DNA from: Chamaelirium japonicum
Lineage: Eukaryota > Streptophyta > Magnoliopsida > Liliales > Melanthiaceae
Direction of reading: 5' to 3'
DNA: 64,000 nucleotides
Assembly (NCBI GenBank): GCA_947650365.1
Contig: CANTAL010000004.1
Span: 2,081,501 to 2,145,500, forward strand
Every line of letters starts with the position of its first letter. Position 1 is the first letter of the stretch. A program made the translations under genes and the position numbers. Positions 22,510-33,339 of this stretch are shown here, in pieces. The notes beneath the pieces were generated by a model. The model saw only the letters and a list, made by a program, of their open reading frames with translations. It did not search any database and had not been told where the DNA came from.

Positions 22510-22905
22510 AACAGTGGTCGGTGGTGGTGGTGGTGGTGGTGGCGGCCGGCGGCGGCCGGTGGTAGGTGGCGGCGGTGGTGGCCGACAGTGGCGGCGGCCG
22601 GTGGCGGGTGGCGGCCGACGGCGGCGGTGGTCGGAGGTCGGTGGCGGCGGCGGTGACCGGCGGTGGTGGCCGACGGTGGCGGCAGCCGGCGGTGGTGATC
22701 GGCGGCGACCGGTGGCGGCCGGCGACGGCGGCGGCGGCCGGCGGGGGTGGCCGGCGGCGGATGTGGCCAGCGGCGGGCGGCGGCGGCCGGCGGCGGTGAC
22801 CGGCGACGGGGGTGGCCGGCGGCGGGCGGCGGCCGACGGCGGCGGTCGTCGGCGGCCGGCAGGCGGCGGCGGCGGCGGAGGGTGGTCAGCGGTGGGTGGT
22901 GGGGC
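22510..22905. repeat. GGC/GGCCGG-rich low-complexity tract in the left LTR of E
   Basis: About 390 bp made almost only of GGN triplets (GGTGGTGGTGGCGGCCGGCGG). The plus strand is G-rich, with many closely spaced GG runs that could form G-quadruplexes. In the element's own sense it is C-rich and lies just downstream of the TATA box, in the presumed R/U5 region. The partner tract in the right LTR (28190-28550) differs in length. Confidence 0.9.
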
Positions 22906-22953
22906 CCTCTTGTCGCGAGGACTGCTGTGAAGAAGTTTGTGGGTGGGGGGGGG

Positions 22954-22961
22954 TTTATATA
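22954..22961 (-). promoter_or_regulatory. TATA box of element E, left LTR
   Basis: TATATAAA on the minus strand, flanked upstream by a strong hairpin (CCCCCGGGA and TCCCGGGGG arms, 22964-22992). The same arrangement is at 28615-28622 in the right LTR, which would drive transcription of the element. Confidence 0.75.
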
Positions 22962-23009
22962 GGCCCCCCGGGAATACAAAGAGTCCCGGGGGCTTTTTTG
23001 CAAATCTGC

Positions 23010-23185
23010 CGTTTCGTATTCTGGCCGTCCGATTTGGAAACGAACGGCACAGATGACGTTTGATATGCCCAGTGTCGTTTTGTATTCTGGCCGTTCGATT
23101 GCGATCGAACGGCCAGATGACGATTGATATTCCTTGTGTCGTTTTGTATTCTGGCCGTTCGATTGTGATCGAACGGTTGGATGAC
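23010..23185 (-). promoter_or_regulatory. Hairpin repeats upstream of the E promoter (left LTR)
   Basis: Three tandem units at about 64-bp spacing share GTATTCTGGCCGT...GATGACG. The second (23088-23115) is a perfect hairpin with 12-bp arms (TGGCCGTTCGAT) and a 4-base loop. The third (23152-23179) has 9-bp perfect arms. They lie 50-220 bp upstream of the TATA box on the minus strand, where an enhancer would be. The same set is in the right LTR (about 28670-28850). Confidence 0.8.
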
Positions 23186-23534
23186 GCTTGGTATTCCTAG
23201 TTATAGAATAATAATTAGGTCTACTATAATTAAACAGAAAAGACTTAATGGATTTTTGGTTAGCGAAAACTGTTTTAAAATTTTAATAAAAGGTCTTGAG
23301 TTCGAATCTTTCTATTGGCTATTTATGTTTACATATGTATATAGCCTTTTTCTTTTAATATTTTAATGCTTTAAATGAGTTCAAAACGAAAAAGTTTATA
23401 TATGGTTTTTAATCGTTTCGACGAGACGGACGCAATGGCGTCGTCCGATTTTTATTTTGAATTTTTTTATCATAAATTCTTATTATATAGTTTTAAATTA
23501 TATTAAATCATTAATATTTTTGGGGATGTTACAT

Positions 23535-23546
23535 TCTCTACCCCTA
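23535..23546 (-). other. Polypurine tract of element E
   Basis: The minus strand reads AGGGGTAGAGAA directly before the LTR start TGTAACATC, preceded by GACGAAATTTTTATT, the signature found before the 3' LTR in Del/Tekay-type chromoviruses. Confidence 0.8.
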
Positions 23547-24077
23547 ATAAAAATTTCGTCCTCGAAATTTAAAGTACGTACCTTAGTTATTGAACTAGTA
23601 TATTTCTGGATCTAATTCTTAAGTAACTTCTTCACAATTTCTTCCAATCATCAAGTGATAGATTTTTGCTTTTCTCTGTCCGAACTTTCTTTCGCAGAAT
23701 ATTATTTCCTTTCCTTCAGGTGTTTGAAAGGTAACATTCTTCCGATAACAATTCATCATCATCTATTTGGATAACCAGTACATTCCTAATGTAATATCAA
23801 ATTTTCTTCAATTTCAATTTGGGTCACCACTCCACATCTTCAATTCTTAGTATACAGTTTCTGCAGACTCTGTTTGTTTTGGCCTTATCACTAAGTGCAG
23901 TGGTGAGGGCAAGTATATATCCTAACGGTACTGTCTTCAATTGTAAGTTTCTAGCCAAGTGAATTGATATGAACAAATGGTTTAAACCCGGCCTAAAATT
24001 ACTCTAGCTAAATTTCCATAATGGTGCTTACAAAAATTCAAATTGTTTCACTTATTATTATTATTATTATTTTTTTT

Positions 24078-25169
24078 TTAATTGGAATAATATTCTAAAA
24101 GTGAATCGTTCATACCTTTAATGACGTCGAAAAGTGAATCGTTCATACCTTTAATGACGTCGTTTGATTCTTCCTCAGTAGATACTGCAAATGTTTTTCC
24201 AGGCACCTTTTGATTTTGAGCGGTGCGAGCTACCGGTACTTGCGGAGCATTTCGAAAAGGAGGACTGGTAGGAATGTTACCATTCAAGCGAGGACAGTAT
24301 CGTTGAAAATGATCCCGCGATCCGCATGTGAAGCAAGTCCGAGGTCCTATAGATTTTGGAGGACTACTCATCCTTGCTTGAAACTCTTGTATCTTTGGTC
24401 TTTTTAACTCTATCAATGGTGTACTTCTTTTCAGTCTATTCTTTTCAAATATTTTTCGAGTTTCCTCCCATTCTCGTTCTGCCACTAAAGCAGTTTGTAC
24501 TAGTTCTCCATATTTTCGAATACGGAGTACCGCCACTCTGGTTCGAATATGAGGATTCAAACCTTGTTCAAACCTTTTGGACTTCAGTTCTTCAGTGGCT
24601 ATAAGATACTGGGCAAAACGTGACAGTTCAGTAAACTTGGCTTCATACTGGGAAACACTAAGCTTTCCTTGATAAAGTTCTAGAAATTCCGTAATCATTC
24701 TGTCCCTGGTTGCGTCGGAGAAATATTTTTCTAAGAATACTTTCGTAAATTCTTCCCATGTGAAAATAACTTGAGTTCTCTTGACCGAGTCCCACCAGTA
24801 ATCTGCCTCTCCTTCTAACATATAAGTGCCCAAGATGACTTTCTGTTCATCATTTACTTTTAAAGTCTCCAAAATCTTTCCCACCTGTTTGAGCCATCTA
24901 TCGGCAATTAGGGGGTCCGGTTCTCCTTTAAAGGCAGGGGGTTTTAATTCTTTGAATTCTTTTATGATTACTCCCATCCTGGAACCATCCTTCGAAGAGT
25001 TCATCTTTTCTATTAGTTGGTGAAGAGCTCCTAACACCTTGGTTAGGTTTTCATTGGGAGCAGCATTATCGTGTGAATTCATAATGTCTAAAAAATTAAA
25101 GAACACATATTCAGATAAAATATATTTTTTTGTTACTAATACTTTTCTTGTCACTTTACATATAGCCAA
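24078..25169 (-). CDS. gag of element E (only gene of this element)
   Basis: A single open gag gene of up to 363 residues. The likely start is the methionine at 25082 (MNSHDNAAPNENL), since the upstream residues are hydrophobic and unlike gag. It has the Retrotrans_gag core (ADRWLKQVGKILETL, LEGEADYWWDSVKR, EFTKVFLEKYFSDATRDRM, FLELYQGKLSVSQYEAKF) and one zinc knuckle near the C terminus (CFTCGSRDHFQRYC). The C-terminal end carries an 11-residue duplication (VIKGMNDSL twice). The role is capsid formation and RNA packaging; copying and integration would depend on enzymes from a related full element. It looks whole. The core resembles chromovirus gag more than Tat gag. Confidence 0.88.
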   Translation of the reverse strand: MAICKVTRKVLVTKKYILSEYVFFNFLDIMNSHDNAAPNENLTKVLGALHQLIEKMNSSKDGSRMGVIIKEFKELKPPAFKGEPDPLIADRWLKQVGKILETLKVNDEQKVILGTYMLEGEADYWWDSVKRTQVIFTWEEFTKVFLEKYFSDATRDRMITEFLELYQGKLSVSQYEAKFTELSRFAQYLIATEELKSKRFEQGLNPHIRTRVAVLRIRKYGELVQTALVAEREWEETRKIFEKNRLKRSTPLIELKRPKIQEFQARMSSPPKSIGPRTCFTCGSRDHFQRYCPRLNGNIPTSPPFRNAPQVPVARTAQNQKVPGKTFAVSTEEESNDVIKGMNDSLFDVIKGMNDSLLEYYSN

Positions 25170-25480
25170 TAACTATTTTGAACAACATCGGGTGTTCGCA
25201 ATGATTTTCACCGCCCACTTTTCCACAGGTCCTTATTGGACAGGACGGAAATAAGTCCTAAATTGAGTGAATAGGAAATTTTTGACCCATGAGTTTCTGT
25301 TAATATATCTTTTCGTAACTAAGAAGTATCAGTAACTACTAATCTGTCCCGAAATCTTTGTCCAATATTGTCTGTGCCAAGACATCCGGTTTTCTATTGC
25401 TTTCCTTTTCTAACTTGTATCAAATTCCTTGAAGTTCTTAATTTCACATCTGTACCTCGATTACCTCTTCTTCTTCTTCT

Positions 25481-25516
<36 letters not shown>

Positions 25517-26742
25517 ACTTCAAACTATTTCACGCTGATCATTTAGGATGCAGAGGTAAACTATCATGATCTCGAAGTCAAAGTCCTAGGCGGCTCCACC
25601 TTAGGTGGCTCCACACTAGCAGTTGGCAGCCCTTTTTCCCATGGAACGGCTCCACCTAACTCCAGGCTGCCCTTTCCTAGGTAGCCCTTTCCATTGAACT
25701 CGAATTCGAGAAATGATGATTAACCTCAATCCTAATTATCACAGTACATGTTATAATTTTTAAGTCAATTATGTACTTGAAATATGTTCTTTATGCACTA
25801 ATGAGTCAACCCAGATCTCACCATATTTTTGTAACAATTAAATACTAGGATGTGACTAATATTCTACATTTAACTCGACTATATTTAAAACTTTATTTAT
25901 TTATTTATTTATTTTTTTTTTTGTCAATCATTTTTATATTGCTAACCGCTTAAAGTTGGAGTCCATTGGACTTCTCGACTGTAGCTTTCATCCAAGAAAT
26001 ATCTTAGTTTTTATAGGGCTATCATGGACTTTTTTTTTTTTTTTTTCGAGCAATTTGCGTACATAAATCTAATTTCTGATTTAACCTACTTTCACCAAGA
26101 TTGATGAACCTAGGTAAGGTTCTAATACTTTGGATAGATTTCAGGTTACACAGGAAAGAGGTCTTAGTCTTTGATACACGACTAAGTTTACACTAATAAA
26201 AGACTTAATAATAGTTTCTTTCGGATGATCATTATTTTTGCTAAGATACTGTCGTAACGTGTTTTCTAAAAGAGGTCTTAGGAAATAGGACCTTAAATTA
26301 AGTTACTCCTTAGGGATTTCTTACCCTAATTGAGTTATTACTAGGGTTTATAACACCTTCTTAGATTTTCATATTGTTACAAAGCGACATCCTATAATTC
26401 TAGTTAATTTTCAATTTTCTTTAGGTTATCATACGTTCAAATTTTTGATGTACCTATATTGTCTTCTTGGTTGACTAACTTTTCAGCGTCCAATGTTATT
26501 GTTTCAGGCCTACGTATCGAAAGCTATTATAACATAATTAAAAGAGAGATCCTAAATTTAAGTTCAGGTATCTATACTTTGTTCTAGCAATTAAGTGTCT
26601 TAGGTTATCAATGTCTTAATCATCTAGGACTAGGTGTACCTAGATTTAATTCACATGAACCTAACTTATGCTCTAGGTTAAGTGACTATCCTACTAATGT
26701 CCTTCTTGCTAATAATTCTTATTCCTAGGACCTATTACCTAG
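25170..26742 (-). other. Untranslated leader of element E (no pol)
   Basis: About 1.6 kb between the gag start and the primer-binding site, with no recognisable coding region on either strand. It is AT-rich, with homopolymer/microsatellite runs (TTC and T near 25460-25510, T near 26030-26047, TTTA near 25895). It may include the packaging signal. No pol fragment was recognised. Confidence 0.7.
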
Positions 26743-26754
26743 GCTCTGATACCA
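26743..26754 (-). other. Primer-binding site of element E
   Basis: The minus strand reads TGGTATCAGAGC, the plant initiator-Met tRNA-type site, three bases inside the right LTR. It fixes the element's direction. Confidence 0.9.
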
Positions 26755-26757
26755 AGT

Positions 26758-29194
26758 TGTAACGCCCCGATATTTTACGGATTAATTCAACCCGTATAAT
26801 ACTGGGGTGTTAGGAATAAAAACTTGATATGAATAAATTCCATCAAATATGGAATTCAACTGAGCCACTTTATTTAAAACACAATTGTTTGATACATTTC
26901 TTGAAAACAAAAGCCTAAGGCTTAAATTTTTTCTTCATCATCGACACTTCATATTTCGGCTCCGGCATCATCGTAGTAAGGTGTGTAGAGTGGGTCTTCA
27001 ACTCCATCTAGGTCATTCCCCGATCGCTCCTCATCTTCTCCGGGTACTGCAGGGTTTGTCTCTGTAGGGTGTACATCATCTGTAGGGGGGTGAGTTCTAT
27101 CCACTGACTCACCAATGACTCAGTTTTATTCATGCTAAATAATATGTATTGAAAGCAGTAAACATGACTACGAAAAGTAAATAATTAAAACATTAATCAC
27201 CCGATTCCCTTTTTGGCTCATCCGGCCAGGGTAGGAATCTCAATCCTTACCCGGGTACTTTTAGTCCGCAACAAGGCTAGCCCCACACCTAGGATTATCT
27301 TTTTGGCCCGCAGCCAGGGACAGCCCCACACCCAGGATTTATCTTTTTGGCCCGCAGCCAGGGACAGCCCCACACCCAGGATTTATCTTTTAGGCTCGCA
27401 AGCCAGGGACAGCCCCACACCCAGGTACTTTTTGGCCTTCCGCCAGGGCAAGCCCCACACCCAAATAAGTGATTACGTATTTCAAAATTTACCGTTCCAT
27501 ATCAAATTACCGACATTCTATAGCATAAAATTAGCATGAATAAACTGAGTTTAAATCCCCTACCTGAATGGCTGAAAACTCTTACCCCTCCTACGGAAGC
27601 TTTAGTATGCTCAAAACCTGAAAATATATTACTAATAATTGGTCAGTTTTTATCCTAAATTTTTTCAGGACTTTTCCAACATTTTTCGATGTGTACTAAT
27701 GGGTTTTCTTCTTTGGGGGTGTTTTGGTCAATTCCAAAATATCTTTAAATTTATATTCATTTTGTAGATATTTTTATTAGGAATCCGTGGCCGTAAACGG
27801 AATTTGATTCCGAGTTAGAATGAAGAGGTTATGACCATTTTACCCTAGGGGTAAAATGGTAAATATACTTTTTTATTGTCGGTTGTGGAATTTTATAATC
27901 TAAGTAAGTGTATTTTGTTATTATGAGTCCAACGTCACTGACGGAACTCAATTCCGAGTCCGTATGGGTAAGATAGGGTCAATATAGTTTGCATAGATAA
28001 TCTATATATTTAATTTTAGGTGATTTATAAACATAAAAGGTAAATGGATCTATTGGTTAGCCTAAAGGGTTTTAAAATAAGTTAAGAAGAGGTTGTGGGT
28101 TCTAAATCTTGTATTGCCTTTTTGCATCACCAATTTATTAAAAATCCGAACGGGTTAACGGGTTTAAATTACGTACCCGACCCAACAGTGGTCGGTGGTG
28201 GTGGTGGTGGTGGTGGCGGCCGGCGGCGGTGGTGGCCGACGGTGGCGGCGGCCGGTGGCGGTGGCCGGCGGCGGGTGGCGGCCGACGGCGGCGGTGGTCG
28301 GAGGTCGGTGGCGGCGGCGGTGACCGGCGGTGGTGGCCGACGGTGGCGGCAGCCGGCGGTGGTGACCGGCGGCGACCGGTGGCGGCCGGCGACGGCGGCG
28401 GCGGCCGGCGGGGGTGGCCGGCGGCGGATGTGGCCAGCGGCGGGCGGCGGCGGCCGGCGGCGGTGACCGGCGACGGGGGTGGCCGGCGGCGGGCGGCGGC
28501 CGACGGCGGCGGTCGTCGGCGGCCGGCAGGCGGCGGCGGAGGGTGGTCAGCGGTGGGTGGTGGGGCCCTCTTGTCGCGAGGACTGCTGTGAAGAAGTTTG
28601 TGGGTGGGGGGGGGTTTATATAGGCCCCCCGGGAATACAAAGAGTCCCGGGGGCTTTTTTGCAAATCTGCCGTTTCGTATTCTGGCCGTCCGATTTGGAA
28701 ACGAACGGCACAGATGACGTTTGATATGCCCAGTGTCGTTTTGTATTCTGGCCGTTCGATTGCGATCGAACGGTCAAATGACGATTGATATTCCTTGTGT
28801 CGTTTTGTATTCTGGCCGTTCGATTGTGATCGAACGGTTGGATGACGCTTGGTATTCCTAGTTATAGAATAATAATTAGTTCTACTATAATTAAACAGAA
28901 AAGACTTAATGGATTTTTGGTTAGCGAAAACTGTTTTAAAATTTTAATAAAAGGTCTTGAGTTCGAATCTTTCTATTGGCTATTTATGTTTACATATGTA
29001 TATAGCCTTTTTCTTTTAATATTTTAATGCTTTAAATGAGTTCAAAACGAAAAAGTTTATATATGGTTTTTAATCGTTTCGACGAGACGGACGCAATGGC
29101 GTTGTCCGATTTTTATTTTGAATTTTTTTATCATAAATTCTTATTATATAGTTTTAAATTATATTAAATCATTAATATTTTTGGGGATGTTACA
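26758..29194 (-). repeat. Right (5') LTR of element E
   Basis: 2437 bp, nearly identical to the left LTR. It holds the same 44-bp repeats (27265-27460), GC-rich tract (28190-28550), TATA box (28615-28622, minus) and hairpin repeats (28670-28850). Most of the difference from the left LTR lies in the repeat number of the GC-rich tract. Confidence 0.93.
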
Positions 29195-30510
29195 TGGTGG
29201 TTGTTAGCATGACTGATGACGTTCCAGATGCTAGGCATAGCACCAGAAGGTGTGTGGTGTTATAGATGACAAGTTATCAAATCCTAGTCAGATGATCGAT
29301 CAAGATCTAACAGTGCTCCCCACCGCTCGAGTCGTATCATGGCACCAATAATATGAGGGACTAAGGATTATCAGAGTATAGTAGAGAATATGGTTATGAG
29401 GAAGTAACATAAGTTTAGGATCACTAAAGTCCAACTCGCATCGTACTCTGGGTGGCTACGCAGGTTAGTCGGATTAGGGCAGATTAACGGAACTTTCGGT
29501 GTGTCACCGGAATAGTTAATCAGGGATCCAGTTGGAGCTAGAGATCCTGAACCCTGAAGGTTCCATCCTGGCGTTGCATATAGGAATTATTTCCCGACCT
29601 GGTTGGATATGTTGGATGCGAAGTAGCGCGATGGAGCGCAAGCTCGGAGCTTAAGAATCTAATTCACCTGTGTTAGGGGTCGTAGGGGTATTTTGGTAAA
29701 TACTAAAATATTGTTTAGAACATACTGAATATGGATCTTAAAATGAGCGGAATAATTCTAGGAGCTCATAGGCACTGACAGAACTCGATTCCGAGTAGCG
29801 CACTTCACTCAACCTCTCTTACAGTGTTTTCACTTTTCGTGAAGGGGGTTTTCGTCCAGGCTTCACGATAGCTAAGTGGAAACCCTACAAACTACCCCCT
29901 TTCATCCCTATCTCTAGGGGGTCGGCCCTAGCTTGCGTATGGGAGTTGGGGCCGGCCCTATAAAGGGATTGGAGGGAGATGAGGGCGGCCCTAAGGCTCT
30001 CCCTCTCCTAAAACCCGAACCCCCCTCTCTCTTCTCCCTCTTTGTGGTTTCGACCAAGGAAGAAAGAGGAAGAAGAAGGAGGAAGGAAGGAGAAGTAAGA
30101 AGAGAGAAATAGAAAGAGGAGATCTCATGGCTCGTCGTCGTCTTCGCAATGAATTCCTCCGCTGGCTCGTAGTCCTTGCACTCAAATATAGGACTTCGAG
30201 AATTCCTCCCTTCGCAAAGGATAAGGTGTCATCCGACAGCTTCCCTTGTGATTCACGTGCGGTTCATCATCATTCTGTTCTTTTTGGATTATAGATCCAC
30301 AAGGTATAATGATTCTAAATATCTAACTAGATGCATGCATATCTTCCGTAGATCATAATATGCCTCTAGGGTGTCCACACATATGCTAAGATCATAGATT
30401 TGTATGTAGATTATTTTATAGAATTAATTATAATGAGACATACATCATAAGATCTTCGGATTTATCTTTTGCTTCCCCTACGACTCTGATAATAGGATTT
30501 AATTCTAATA
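29195..30510 (+). repeat. 5' LTR of element D, second part
   Basis: Continues D's 5' LTR after E; it begins with the duplicated TGGTG and is collinear with 37050-38372. It contains GGGGCCGGCCC next to a TATA box (CTATAAAGG, about 29958-29966), a purine-rich tract (about 30055-30122) and ends just before the primer-binding site. Confidence 0.9.
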
Positions 30511-30512
30511 AT

Positions 30513-30524
30513 TGGTATTAGAGC
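30513..30524 (+). other. Primer-binding site of element D
   Basis: TGGTATTAGAGC, close to the plant initiator-Met-type site TGGTATCAGAGC, two bases after the 5' LTR. Confidence 0.85.
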
Positions 30525-32466
30525 ACGCTTCGATGTGTGGTTTATGTATGAATTCGTGAAAACATCATGTGAATATATAATGGCATATGTTTTCGTTGGG
30601 GTTTGGCATAGATTATGCATATGGATTGTGCTATATATCGTCTCTTTGTAGGTGTTGCGGTGAATAATAATATGTGATTACATGCCTCCGGGGGTCGGAC
30701 CCCGAATTAATTTTTTACATTAATTATTATTATGCTTATGGATTTTAAAGCTCTAGATGGGTGGGGATGGAGGTTGACCACCCTCGGTTCCCTGGCCATG
30801 TTTTTTAGGATTGGCTCTTTTCTTTTTAGCGAAATTGTACACGAATGAACACTTGCTTGGAGCGTGTTAGTTTTTCGATCACAGGAAGAAGAAGATGATG
30901 CTACATCCATGATTCGGGCAAGCGATACCATGGAGTGCAAAGACCCGGTGAAAGTGTGTACGTTGGCGATGATCGTGATCGTCATCGGAAGATCGTACAG
31001 AATGGAAGAACATGATATTTTGGCTGTGCTATTCAGGTTCAGGGGTCAGATCCTAGACTTGATACAGTTTGAATATTTTCCTGTTGTTCTCTTTACTTAG
31101 TATTTAGAGAACCTCGATGATAATTTAATTATCTATTTTGCTTGTAAGTTAGTTTCTAGATCAGGCTTAGGGTTAGTACTTAGCTTATGGATTCATCGGT
31201 GTCTCTATATGATTCTAACACGTGCAAATCTGGTGGCTAACTAAAATGAAAGGTGGTAACCGCCCTTGTGGTAGTTCAGGTAGCCAAGTACTGTGCACCG
31301 AGATAGACACAGTGTTAGATTTGTTTAGAGATAGCTAATATCCCCATAAGAAGTATGATAACCCTAGTGGGATGCCCTTTCCCTATATGGTTCTAGCGAC
31401 CAAGTTAGGTTAGGATTCCATTAAGTGATACCCGTTTCTAGTTGAAGTTTGATGGTAGTGTGAACTCATCACGATTTGGTTATGCCACTATTAGGTTGAG
31501 GTTCGGCGGAGGTTATCGGATGTCCCTATTTAGCCAGTATCAAAACCTATAATGAGATAAGATGTACTATGACATCAGGCATCAAATTATAAACGAGACA
31601 TCATTCTAGTGGAAGTCCTTTCCACATTGACCTTAGGCTAGGCTCTAGATCTTAGGATTATGGGCAAACTAGTGAAGTATCGGGATCCTTGGAATCTATA
31701 TAATGTGATCCTTGCAAGAAAAGCAAAAGCTGAGTATTCAAGGTAGGGACTATGATATTTTTCAAGGATACTAATGCTTTGTGGGAAGGTTTGTAATCCT
31801 AGTGGGAGCGCGGTAGACCCGTCTAGGTCTAGGACTTCGTGACCTTTCTAGATATGCATAAAACATTATAAAGAAGGGATGTATAAGAGGTTCCCTCCAT
31901 AGGAGAGCCCCTGGCCTCCATAATCAACTGACTGAGGGTCTGGGTTGGAGGTATGTAGTTCGATATTCCCACCGGGTGAGAGCTGTGTTTCCTTATATAC
32001 TAGTTCACCTAGTAGTTTCCTTCGGGACATGGAGGATGCCGGTGGCAGTGGGTGATAGTTTTTTCCTGCATCGCGGGAGCCTATGAACCCCCCTACCGAC
32101 ACCACCTAGATTTGTGGGAAGCATCCGAAAGTGTATGTGAAGCTGCCATTGCTGTGCATGGTGGGTCACATAAAGCTGGCCAAAAGAAGACTGGGAGGTC
32201 TTTCAGTTTACCATGGGTAATTCTGATAAAGACTGGGTCGTAAACACCCCGTTGGCAGAAGCGGTTGCATGCTCTCACTAAGATGCTGTCTCCAATCCAA
32301 GGCAGATAGTCTCAGTGCCCGGGCCCAGGAAATTTAGATTCCTGGATATCTCCACTTGAGATAGTGAAGACATAGCAGTTGGAGTAAACATTATCTATTT
32401 TTGAATTCCATAAAATAGATTGTAGTATACCATAATTTTTGCTTTAAACCATTGTTTATAGAAATT
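30525..32466 (+). other. Long leader of element D
   Basis: A 1.9-kb region between the primer-binding site and gag, conserved in sequence with the leaders of C, G and H. It holds two self-complementary motifs: GGGGTCGGACCCC at 30691-30703 and a weaker one at 31038-31057. No domain-bearing gene is seen; a short open frame at 30864-31100 is discussed under rejected items. It probably serves RNA dimerisation or packaging (inference). Confidence 0.7.
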
Positions 32467-33290
32467 ATGACCAAGCTCGACCCTTTGCTTTCATCCTTAA
32501 TGATAACAAACTTATGGGACCAAACTACAAGGACTGGAAGCGCAACCTAATGCTCGTCCTAAGGGTTGACAAATACTCCATTGCCCTAAGTACCCCTCAA
32601 TCGTCCATGCCGGGACCAAGTGCTACTGAGGCCCAGTTGAAAGAATGGAAAGACTGGCTAGATGCTGATAAGATGTACAAATGCTACATAGTGGCATCCT
32701 TGCAGATCGTCATTCAGAAGCAAGTCGAAGATATGACCTTCGCTTTAGACATGATGCTCTATATAAAAGAAATATTCGGGGGTCGTAGTCGGGTAACTCA
32801 TTGCCTGACCGTCAAGAATTTGGTATCCACGAAGATGGCAGAGGGGACTTTAGTTCGGGATCATATACTAAAATTATTTAGCTATATAAATAAACTTGGT
32901 TTCTTCGATGTCATCTTGGATGCAAAGATTCAGACCGATATTTTTTTTGCATATCTGTCAGGAATGTTTGAAGGCTTCGTTACCAACTTTAACCTTAATC
33001 GGTTAGAAATGACTAACACAGAGCTCCTAGCGGTGCTGCAGGCGGCAGAGGATGGGATGAAGGTAGGAGCCCAATCCGTGAACGTAGAGCGGAAGTCTTT
33101 TCTAAAAGCCAAAGGCAAGTTTCAGAAAAAAAAAAAAAAAGTCTAAGAAGCCCATGAAGATGGGTCAGGAGCAGTTGTAGGTTCCTAAGCAGGATGTTTC
33201 GACAAAGCCCAAAGGAAAGTATTTCTGATGCGGTAAGAAGGGGCACTGGAAGAGTGACTGCTGCGTGGCTCCCAAGAAGGCTGAGATAGA
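32467..33290 (+). pseudogene. gag region of element D
   Basis: Encodes a copia-type gag (UBN2-like): NLMGPNYKDWKRNLMLVL, LKEWKDWLDADKMYKCYIVA, HILKLFSYINKLGFF, followed by a Lys-rich stretch and a zinc-knuckle motif (CGKKGHWKSDC) at about 33225-33262. The sequence pattern fits the Tork/Angela group. It shares the element's breaks. Confidence 0.85.
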
Positions 33291-33339
33291 TATATCTCAA
33301 ATCCACATAGTGGAATCCCTTATAGCATCTAGTTGTTCT

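Larger units (their letters stand above)
21083..23533 (-). repeat. Left (3') LTR of element E
   Basis: A 2451-bp LTR, TGTAACGCC...GATGTTACA on the plus strand. On the minus strand it reads, in order: hairpin repeats, a TATA box, a GC-rich tract, and a cluster of 44-bp repeats near the far end. It nearly matches 26758-29194. Confidence 0.93.
21083..29194 (-). mobile_element. Element E: gag-only Ty3/gypsy retrotransposon (TR-GAG type) with 2.4-kb LTRs
   Basis: An 8.1-kb element on the minus strand, flanked by a perfect 5-bp duplication TGGTG (21078-21082, 29195-29199). LTRs of 2451 and 2437 bp differ at about ten base positions plus a few repeat-length changes (about 0.4%), so it is very young. 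The internal 3.2 kb has a primer-binding site at the right, a single gag gene and a polypurine tract at the left, but no protease, RT, RNase H or integrase. That fits the non-autonomous TR-GAG class. LTRs starting TGTAACATCCCC and the preceding GACGAAATTTTTATTAGGGG are typical of Del/Tekay chromoviruses, the probable source of its enzymes. It looks whole for its class. Confidence 0.9.

Noticed and set aside
22421-22930. Gly/Arg-rich open frames on both strands (also at 28095-28664)
   Set aside because: They are by-products of the GGN low-complexity tract in E's LTRs: open in several frames and on both strands, with no domain.
25440-25515. TTC/T run in E as a polypurine tract or transposon poly-A tail
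   Set aside because: It is a simple microsatellite in the leader, not next to an LTR; no LINE or SINE sequence adjoins it.
30864-31100. Short leader frame in D with a similar frame in H (60701-60886), ending RFRGxxLxLIQ-like
   Set aside because: The shared residues coincide with the conserved hairpin motif, so nucleotide conservation explains them; there is no consistent start or domain.
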